Source: an uncultured bacterium (lineage in GTDB: Bacteria > Actinomycetota > Coriobacteriia > Coriobacteriales > Coriobacteriaceae). From it: a stretch of 12,211 nt of DNA. The stretch covers positions 1-12,211 of the forward strand of contig CAJMOP010000057.1 in the NCBI GenBank assembly GCA_905215115.1, read 5' to 3'. The position numbers and the translations under genes are program-made. Position 1 is the first letter of the stretch; every line of letters begins with the position of its first letter. The notes below the pieces were generated by a model, which was not told where the DNA came from, did no database searches, and saw only the letters and a program-made list of their open reading frames with translations. Positions 1 through 5,015 of the stretch are shown here, piece by piece.

Positions 1-437
1 CGCGCCGTGGTCGCGCGCCCCGCAATCTGGCGCATCTCCTGCGTAGTCGCGGCGCCGCCCAGGTGCTCCTCGGCATTCAACTCAACGGGCTCATAGGCGC
101 CGGCAGGGTAGTCGTCGGCGACGTGCGTACCTTTGAGGGCTTCGGCGCTGGCAGAGATAAAGTGGCGGTAGACCTGCGAGGACACAACGGTGATGACCGA
201 ACTCACGGCGGCACCAATCACCGAGCCGGCAATGCCGATCTTTGAAGCAAGCGCCACGCTCGTGGCGGCAGCTGCGGCGCCGGCGATGATCTGGGGAATG
301 GAAATGTCGTCGAACAGGCCCTTTTTGGGCGCGATGGCCATGGTTTGTCCGATGGAATGGTTCTCGTGCACGCCGTTGTTGAGCGCTGCCGGTGTCATGA
401 CGCGCGTGCGCGGCGCGTCGGTGTACTTGGTTGTCAT
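1..437 (-). CDS. Hypothetical protein with Ala-rich hydrophobic segment (N-terminal part, cut by window edge)
   Basis: Open on the minus strand from an ATG at 437 to the window edge, giving 145 complete codons without a stop. A good Shine-Dalgarno (GGGAGG, complement of about 445-450) lies just upstream of the ATG. The N-terminal 40 residues are polar. Residues about 48-90 are strongly hydrophobic and small-residue-rich (IIAGAAAAATSVALA, then GSVIGAAVSSVITVV), which could be one or two membrane segments or glycine-zipper-like helices. A polar, acidic tail follows (VELNAEEHLGG). I do not recognise the family and assign no function. Codon use is GC-rich like the core genes to the right, so it probably belongs to the native chromosome and marks the left border of the AT-rich island. 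It is transcribed away from the island. Confidence 0.75.
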   Translation of the reverse strand, partial: MTTKYTDAPRTRVMTPAALNNGVHENHSIGQTMAIAPKKGLFDDISIPQIIAGAAAAATSVALASKIGIAGSVIGAAVSSVITVVSSQVYRHFISASAEALKGTHVADDYPAGAYEPVELNAEEHLGGAATTQEMRQIAGRATTA

Positions 438-611
438 ACGGGGTCCTCCCGGTGTAAATCTGCTTCGTTTCGTTTAGCCATCAGGGTACCCACCAGATGT
501 GAATCGTACATGACATTTAACAGATACCATCAACTCATCAAGGGGGCCTGCTGTCTTTGGTGCAATAGCTTGATGCTAAACTGGATTTACGATTGCGAGG
601 TGGTTTACGTG

Positions 612-830
612 ATGTACCCGTATATGACGTTCGAAGACGGTACCGAGGTCATTCATTCTGACCTGATTACAGATGGCGATATCGAAAAGGTTATCGTGCA
701 TTTTGAACGACCGACGGCAGAGGGCTTCGACTCCGCTCGTTGTGAGTTGCCTTCCTGTTCCTGGACTGACTGGGAAGGGCATTTTACTCAGAGTGAAAAA
801 CGAGCTTTCGAAGAGTGTCTGAGCAAATAA
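612..830 (+). CDS. Small conserved-looking hypothetical protein (72 aa)
   Basis: ATG at 612, with an in-frame GTG directly before it at 609. GAGGTGG at 597-603 serves as ribosome binding site for either start. The product begins MYPYMTFEDGTEVIHSDL and continues with EKVIVHFERPTAEGFDSARC and an acidic end. I recall similar small proteins in gut Firmicutes that open with a 'PYMTL.DGTEI.HS' pattern, carry a 'V.FERP...GFDSARC.LPS' core and run to about 95-100 residues, with no assigned function. Against that memory this copy stops early, about 25 residues short, after FEECLSK, so it may be a C-terminally shortened relative. A longer frame open from 345 exists, but its upstream part lies antisense to the minus-strand gene and is not credible. 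Its link to the downstream operon is unclear, since a 100-base gap with possible promoter elements separates them. Confidence 0.6.
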   Translation: MYPYMTFEDGTEVIHSDLITDGDIEKVIVHFERPTAEGFDSARCELPSCSWTDWEGHFTQSEKRAFEECLSK

Positions 831-836
831 TTTAGA

Positions 837-856
837 TTAGTTCGAGTTTAGTTCGA
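837..856 (+). promoter_or_regulatory. Tandem 9-base direct repeat, possible operator of the peptide operon
   Basis: TTAGTTCGA occurs at 837-845 and again at 848-856. The copies start 11 bases apart, which is one helical turn, so both would face the same side of the DNA. They lie about 75-95 bases before the start of the DUF2087 gene and just upstream of the proposed promoter at 875-903. This arrangement fits binding of a dimeric or cooperative regulator. No protein is known to bind here and the reading is inference. Confidence 0.35.
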
Positions 857-874
857 ATAAAGAAGCTGAATGCG

Positions 875-903
875 ATGACCTAAAGCGTATGCATTTTTAG
901 TAT
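875..903 (+). promoter_or_regulatory. Candidate promoter of the peptide operon
   Basis: ATGACC (875-880) and TAGTAT (898-903) are spaced by 17 bases and each matches the sigma-70-type consensus at 4 of 6 positions. Initiation would fall near 910, leaving a leader of about 20 bases before the DUF2087 ATG at 931. A GCGTATG heptamer is also repeated at 885-891 and 909-915, overlapping the spacer and the likely start point. The match is weak and is offered as the best candidate in this gap. Confidence 0.25.
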
Positions 904-930
904 TAGATGCGTATGAAATGGAGGATGTGA

Positions 931-1212
931 ATGGATGAGCTAATAGACTTTAAGAAACGATTTCTCAAGAATGGCGAGCTGGTTTCAATTCCAAAAAAGG
1001 AAAGCTATAAAAGAATCATGCTGCTATGGGCCGTCTCTTTCTTTGAATTAAATACAAGTTATACGGAGCTTCAGGTTAATCATGTGCTGTCACAGCTCTA
1101 TCCTGATTATGCCGTGTTGAGGCGGTACTTGGTTGATTATGGATTCCTATTAAGGGATGAACGAGGCCTGAAATACGAGGTTAATCGTGATGTTCACGGT
1201 ATTGAGAGCTAG
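931..1212 (+). CDS. DUF2087 domain protein, possible regulator of the RiPP operon
   Basis: A 93-residue protein starting at an ATG with a strong Shine-Dalgarno (GGAGGA at 920-925, five bases of spacing). Residues about 22-85 fit the DUF2087 pattern. A basic start (KKESYKRIMLLWAVSFFEL) is followed by a 'Y.E.QVN..L...Y.DYA.LRR.LVDYGFL.RD..G..Y.V' core, here SYTELQVNHVLSQLYPDYAV, then the RRYLVDYGFLLRDERG stretch. The domain is predicted to be a winged-helix-like fold. In many bacteria it stands alone or is fused to helix-turn-helix regulators, and its exact role is not established. Being first in the operon, it could control the exporter, enzyme and peptide genes, but DNA binding is inferred. 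Its last 26 bases overlap the MFS gene, which implies translational coupling. Confidence 0.8.
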   Translation: MDELIDFKKRFLKNGELVSIPKKESYKRIMLLWAVSFFELNTSYTELQVNHVLSQLYPDYAVLRRYLVDYGFLLRDERGLKYEVNRDVHGIES

Positions 1213-2374
1213 CCGTCCGGTTCGGGTCCTATATATTGCTAGAGGGATAAGCGAAATAGGCAATTGGTGTGCGAATATTGCTTTGCCAATGCTGATTTAC
1301 GAGGTAACTCACGATGTTTCTGCAACTGCTTTGATGGTCTGCTGCAGATTTGCCCCCTCTCTGTTTTCAGTTGCGCTCGCGCAGCTGCCTCAGAAGATGG
1401 GTATCGGGACACTGCAGGCCATGAGATTGGCAGACTTAATTCGCGCGGGATTATTCGTTTGCTATATTTTTGTTGATAGTAAATGGAGTATGTTTGCTAT
1501 TACGTGCGCGGTATCGCTTTGCCGAACGGTAGAAATGCCCTGCTTTTACTCGTTGTTAAGAGCCAATACGAATAGTATCAATCGCGACGTAATTAATAAT
1601 TCGTTTGGGTTCCTGCAGAATTTGATGATGGTTCTGGGGCCAGTTGCCGGCGGTTTTGTTGTCGCTCAATTTGGGGCGGAGGCTGTTCTTGCATTAGACG
1701 CGCTTTCTTTTGCCGCGTCGTTCTGGTTGCTGCGAGATGTTCCGTCGGTTATCGAGGTTAATGATAAAGAGGGAATAAGCAAAAATGAAAAAAACAGGAC
1801 TGCATTTAGTGATCTTAGCGCGAAGCACTTGGCAATTGGTTTCCTATTAATCGATATTTCTAGTGGTGTGGCATTCGGCTCTCTGAATTCTCTTTTGCCA
1901 GCTATAGCGCAATTGCAATTTGACTCGTCATCGATACAATACGGATTCCTTCAGAGTAGTCTTACAATCGGACTGTTGTTCGGAAATACAATATATGGTC
2001 GTTTAATCAGTGGTTCCGATTGCGTTAAATCATATTGTTTTGTGACGTATCTTGCGCTCGGTGCGTATCTGGCGTTTGGCTATCGCTATGCGTCTGGGAT
2101 ATCGTTTATTTTCCTTTTTATCGTCGGTGCCGGAAACGCCATTCAAGATGTGCTTCTCATAACATCGCTGCAGGATTTGGCGAGAGACGGATCTGAATCG
2201 ATAAGCCTGTTTTCAATTAGGGAGTCTTTGCAATCGGTTGCTGTTGTTATTTCAACACTTCTTGTTTCGCTGTTCACGAGCATCGCGATGTTCTCAATTC
2301 TCGTTACAGGACTTGGTGTATTTTCAATTATGATGGTAGTTGTGTTTCAATTGAATTATTTGCGAAAGATGTGA
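1187..2374 (+). CDS. MFS exporter of the RiPP operon (12 membrane segments)
   Basis: A 395-residue, very hydrophobic protein with twelve recognisable membrane segments in two groups of six. A charged cytoplasmic loop separates them at about residues 183-210 (rich in K, E and N). The N-terminal part (SEIGNWCANIALPMLIYEVT, then RLADLIRAGLF) and the segment-5 region (LMMVLGPVAGGFVVAQFGAEA) resemble the macrolide-efflux/MefA-like and enterobactin-exporter branch of the major facilitator superfamily. The start is GTG 1187 or the adjacent ATG 1190. GAGG at 1177-1180 suits both. It overlaps the end of the DUF2087 gene and ends 7 bases before the radical SAM gene, so it is part of one transcript. By position it is the likely exporter of the modified peptide and possibly a self-protection pump. 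The substrate is not shown by the sequence. Confidence 0.85.
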   Translation: MMFTVLRASRPVRVLYIARGISEIGNWCANIALPMLIYEVTHDVSATALMVCCRFAPSLFSVALAQLPQKMGIGTLQAMRLADLIRAGLFVCYIFVDSKWSMFAITCAVSLCRTVEMPCFYSLLRANTNSINRDVINNSFGFLQNLMMVLGPVAGGFVVAQFGAEAVLALDALSFAASFWLLRDVPSVIEVNDKEGISKNEKNRTAFSDLSAKHLAIGFLLIDISSGVAFGSLNSLLPAIAQLQFDSSSIQYGFLQSSLTIGLLFGNTIYGRLISGSDCVKSYCFVTYLALGAYLAFGYRYASGISFIFLFIVGAGNAIQDVLLITSLQDLARDGSESISLFSIRESLQSVAVVISTLLVSLFTSIAMFSILVTGLGVFSIMMVVVFQLNYLRKM

Positions 2375-2381
2375 CGTTGAT

Positions 2382-4703
2382 ATGCCTAAAACGCTTTTAG
2401 TATTTCCCCCAGGATGGAGTCCAGTGGGGCCGTATCTTGCCTTGCCTGTTTTGAAGTCATATCTTCAAGAGGTTGAACAATACAAAGTTGACATTGTTGA
2501 CTTAAACGTGGAATTTTACGATGACCTCCTATCTTTTAGACATGTCGAAGAGTGCTGTAAAAGGTATCGGGAATCAAAGGATTCGTTTAGTTCGAATGTT
2601 CAATTAACAATCGAGTTGATACAAAAGTCGGCACTTAATGTTGACGAGGCAAAAGATATTTTCAGATCGAAGAGATACTTTAATCTAAAAGAAAGACAAT
2701 ATGCTGAAAACATTTTTAGAAATGCACTCTATATCATAAATCACGTCTCATATGGAGTTAAATACACGTTCAACTCCATAGATCTGCCCTATGATTATTA
2801 TTCGACACCAGAAATAATGAAATCGCTTGCGGATACCTTGCATAATCCGTTTATTTCCTTCTATGAAACTGCCTTTCTTAAGCGTATTCAGAGGGAAAAA
2901 ATCGAGTTTATTGGGATTTCGGTGAGCGGCTGTTTCCAATTGATTTCTGCAGTTACGTTAGCGAAGCTGATTAAAGAAGAATGTCCATCTGTTAAACACG
3001 TCTCATTGGGCGGCAATTACATTACTCGTTTAGCAGATGACTGCATGAAAGAATGGCATCCCTTTTTTGAATACATTGATTCGATAATGATGTATGACGG
3101 CGAAGAGCCGCTTGCACGTCTTCTTGAGGCTCTTGACTCTGGTGATGACAATCTCGACTGTGTTCCAAACCTTTGCCATGCTAAAGGTGGAAAGATATAT
3201 AAAAACCATCGGATTGAGCAAACATTTATCAACGATACAGTTCCCGATTTCGATGGCTTCGCCCTTTCTAAATACTTCATGCCTGAGTTAATATTGCCGG
3301 TTTATTCCTCTAGGCAGTGTTTTAATCATTGCGCCTTCTGCACCATTCCCGGTGCTACCGGTGGTTGTTACCGAAAGATGCCTATATCGAGAGTATTTGA
3401 AATAATGTGTCGGTTAAATGAAAAATACGGCACGAGAGTTTTCTCTTTTGTGGATGAAACATTCGAAGGCAAAAGAATGGAGCAACTCGCGGATGAAATA
3501 AACGCATCGGGAAAAACGTTTTTCTGGCATGGAGAAACGAGGTTCTCTCCAACCCTAAGTACAGACGTTTTTAACAAGATATACCAAAGTGGATGTAGGC
3601 AGATTCAGTTTGGCCTCGAGTCATACAACCAAAGAGTTCTTGATCTAATGAAGAAGAACACGAGAGTTGATTGGATTGATCGCAATATCCATGATTGTCT
3701 CAATGCGGGTATTCCTGTTCATCTATTTTTTATGATTGGCTTTCCGACCGAAACTAAAGAAGAGGCTCTGAACACCTTAGCTTATACAGAGAATGTTTTG
3801 AATTATTCAAAACAGGTATGTGGTGTTCCATATTCCACGAGAGGATTTACGAATTTTGGTCTCGTTATGGGGTCGGATGTTTGGAATCATCCCGATAAGT
3901 ATGGTGTCTCTGTAATGCCGAAGTCCCAATATGAGGATTTGCGCCTCGAAGTGGATTATGTTTCAGGCACTGGTTTAACTTTAAATGAAGCAAAATCCTT
4001 ATCTGATGAGCATCATATTGATTTTTATATGCAAGAGGTCATAAACGGTAGCGACACAATTGACTTGCCCCAGCGGCTTCATATTTCAGAGGTGACCTGG
4101 ATCCTAGATTCTATTCACGCTGTCAGGTATAAGGGACATTTGACCAAAGTAAAGCGACGGCTAACTAGTCTAAATCCAGCTGATCGAATCTGGCTGGATT
4201 CCAAGACCTCTGTCGTGCTCGTTGAGCCATTTGCCTACTTCTATAATTCTGAATACCATCATGTCTATGCTGTTTCCCAGTTGGTATACCTTAAGTTGGC
4301 CCGTTTATTGGAGGCCGACTGTAGCATTTCTCTTATTCTTGATCAGGGCGACCTCGAGCTGACGAGGGCGATAGAAGAACTGTTGCATTATGGATTGCTG
4401 AATACAAATATCGATGCCGATTATGTAATGCACGATAATGGTTTTCAATTGGTTAAAAGTTCGTTTGTTAAAGAAGTCGGACGCTCAAAAGAGGGGTTAA
4501 GAGTACTGCTGAGTTGTGCCACCCATAGAATGTGTGCGGTTAATGATTTTTCGTTCGCTTTGCTTTCGTTGTTTGAAAAGCCGATTACTAAGAACGAGGT
4601 GCGCGACATTTTGAAAAAAGAGGGACTATCGGCAAACGAGGAGCAATTAAACAAGTTGGTTGATAATTGCATGAAAGCAGATATACTACAATTGATTAGA
4701 TAG
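2382..4703 (+). CDS. B12-binding-type radical SAM peptide-modifying enzyme with C-terminal PqqD-like region
   Basis: A 773-residue enzyme. Residues 1-50 (LLVFPPGWSPVGPYLALPVL, then VDIVDLNVEF) and 175-255 (IGISVSGCF, VSLGGNYITRL, YDGEEPLARLLEAL) have the Rossmann-like pattern of the cobalamin-binding domain found N-terminal to class B radical SAM enzymes. A lineage-specific helical insert of about 100 residues lies between them. The radical SAM core spans about 305-500. The 4Fe-4S ligands are Cys313, Cys317 and Cys320 (CFNHCAFC), followed by FVDETF, IQFGLESYNQRVLDLMKK and MIGFPTETKEEAL. The last 190 residues hold two stretches (about 595-675 and 700-773) with the strand-then-helices pattern of PqqD/winged-helix modules, each ending in 'L...GLL' or 'ADILQL'. 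These may bind the leader peptide. There is no SPASM cysteine cluster. It starts 7 bases after the MFS stop, without a clear Shine-Dalgarno, so it is probably coupled. The modification (methylation, cross-link or other) is unknown, and cobalamin use is inferred. Confidence 0.85.
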   Translation: MPKTLLVFPPGWSPVGPYLALPVLKSYLQEVEQYKVDIVDLNVEFYDDLLSFRHVEECCKRYRESKDSFSSNVQLTIELIQKSALNVDEAKDIFRSKRYFNLKERQYAENIFRNALYIINHVSYGVKYTFNSIDLPYDYYSTPEIMKSLADTLHNPFISFYETAFLKRIQREKIEFIGISVSGCFQLISAVTLAKLIKEECPSVKHVSLGGNYITRLADDCMKEWHPFFEYIDSIMMYDGEEPLARLLEALDSGDDNLDCVPNLCHAKGGKIYKNHRIEQTFINDTVPDFDGFALSKYFMPELILPVYSSRQCFNHCAFCTIPGATGGCYRKMPISRVFEIMCRLNEKYGTRVFSFVDETFEGKRMEQLADEINASGKTFFWHGETRFSPTLSTDVFNKIYQSGCRQIQFGLESYNQRVLDLMKKNTRVDWIDRNIHDCLNAGIPVHLFFMIGFPTETKEEALNTLAYTENVLNYSKQVCGVPYSTRGFTNFGLVMGSDVWNHPDKYGVSVMPKSQYEDLRLEVDYVSGTGLTLNEAKSLSDEHHIDFYMQEVINGSDTIDLPQRLHISEVTWILDSIHAVRYKGHLTKVKRRLTSLNPADRIWLDSKTSVVLVEPFAYFYNSEYHHVYAVSQLVYLKLARLLEADCSISLILDQGDLELTRAIEELLHYGLLNTNIDADYVMHDNGFQLVKSSFVKEVGRSKEGLRVLLSCATHRMCAVNDFSFALLSLFEKPITKNEVRDILKKEGLSANEEQLNKLVDNCMKADILQLIR

Positions 4704-4710
4704 AGGAGGT
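4703..4710 (+). promoter_or_regulatory. Near-perfect Shine-Dalgarno of the peptide gene
   Basis: GAGGAGGT contains the full AGGAGG core (4704-4709) and lies six bases before the ATG at 4717. It overlaps the stop codon of the radical SAM gene (TAG 4701-4703). It is the best ribosome binding site in the operon, far better than that of the radical SAM gene, and fits high translation of a substrate peptide relative to its enzyme. It also fixes the start of an ORF too short for usual gene callers. Confidence 0.85.
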
Positions 4711-4716
4711 TTCTAC

Positions 4717-4827
4717 ATGGACGTTATTAACAAAGATCTCTTGGAGCAACTGAAAGAGTCTCAGGAAGAGGGCGTCGTGGTAGAAGTGTTCGACTTTGAG
4801 GACTACATGGATAAATTCTGCCATTAG
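4717..4827 (+). CDS. Putative RiPP precursor peptide (36 aa)
   Basis: The ORF runs ATG 4717 to TAG 4825-4827 and encodes 36 residues. It begins 13 bases after the radical SAM gene, has the best Shine-Dalgarno in the operon, and is followed 24 bases later by the operon terminator. The N-terminal half (MDVINKDLLEQLKESQEE) is helix-prone and acidic, as expected for a leader recognised by a PqqD-like domain. A glycine at 19 could separate it from the core. The second half has a Val run (GVVVEV, 19-24) and then FDFEDYMDKFCH (25-36), with Phe25, Phe27, Tyr30, Phe34, Cys35 and a terminal His. The peptide is strongly acidic: 11 Asp/Glu against 3 Lys. There is no signal peptide, double-glycine site, or Ser/Thr/Cys-rich core, which argues against lanthipeptide, thiopeptide or sactipeptide types. 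I recognise no named family. Substrate status is inferred from context and size. Cleavage and modification sites are unknown. Confidence 0.75.
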   Translation: MDVINKDLLEQLKESQEEGVVVEVFDFEDYMDKFCH

Positions 4828-4851
4828 TTTCGGAATTTACTTGCCTCGCTT

Positions 4852-4885
4852 AAAGGAGAAGTCGATTATCGATTTCTCCTTTTTT
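4852..4885 (+). terminator. Intrinsic terminator of the RiPP operon
   Basis: AAAGGAGAA (4852-4860), a G-T wobble, and TCGA (4862-4865) pair across a TTA loop with TCGA (4869-4872) and TTCTCCTTT (4874-4882). The 3' side runs into a six-T tract (4880-4885). It lies 24 bases after the peptide stop codon, ends the operon cleanly, and supports 931-4827 as one transcription unit that includes the small peptide gene. Confidence 0.9.
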
Positions 4886-5015
4886 AATTAAAGATATTTT
4901 TGGAATACATGCTCTTAGCACAGGTTGGCGTCTCAGTAAACTGGGAGGTTGCTTTGGCTAGTTAGAGATATGTGAACGTCCGTTAGACTGAATCTCAGGG
5001 TAGAAGGGGCCTCCA

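Larger units (their letters stand above)
480..5015. other. AT-rich genomic island carrying a RiPP-type operon
   Basis: Base and codon use change visibly near 480 and again near 5015-5050. Inside, TTA, ATA, AAA, AAT and GAT codons are frequent (for example in the MFS and radical SAM genes), whereas both flanks use GC-ending codons almost throughout. The island holds a small protein gene and the DUF2087, MFS, radical SAM and small-peptide genes, all on the plus strand. No integrase, transposase, tRNA or clear direct-repeat ends were seen, so how it was acquired is unknown. Acquisition from a lower-GC donor such as a gut Firmicute is an inference from composition and gene type. Both edges are approximate. 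Confidence 0.6.

Noticed and set aside
63..477. Plus-strand frames at the left end (63-245, 190-477)
   Set aside because: They overlap the minus-strand gene, which has a good Shine-Dalgarno and sensible codon use. The plus-strand products look like shadows.
345..611. N-terminal extension of the small protein at 612-830
   Set aside because: The first part is antisense to the minus-strand gene at 1-437 and reads as Arg/Cys-rich nonsense. The ribosome binding site and conserved sequence begin near 612.
846..858. 13-base GTTTAGTTCGAAT also present at 2585-2597 inside the radical SAM gene
   Set aside because: One exact 13-base match somewhere in a 12-kb window is expected by chance, and the second copy is in coding sequence.
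2751..2780. Perfect 9-bp inverted repeat (TATGGAGTT and AACTCCATA, 12-base loop) within the radical SAM gene
   Set aside because: Inside coding sequence, with a modest stem and no T-run. Probably chance.
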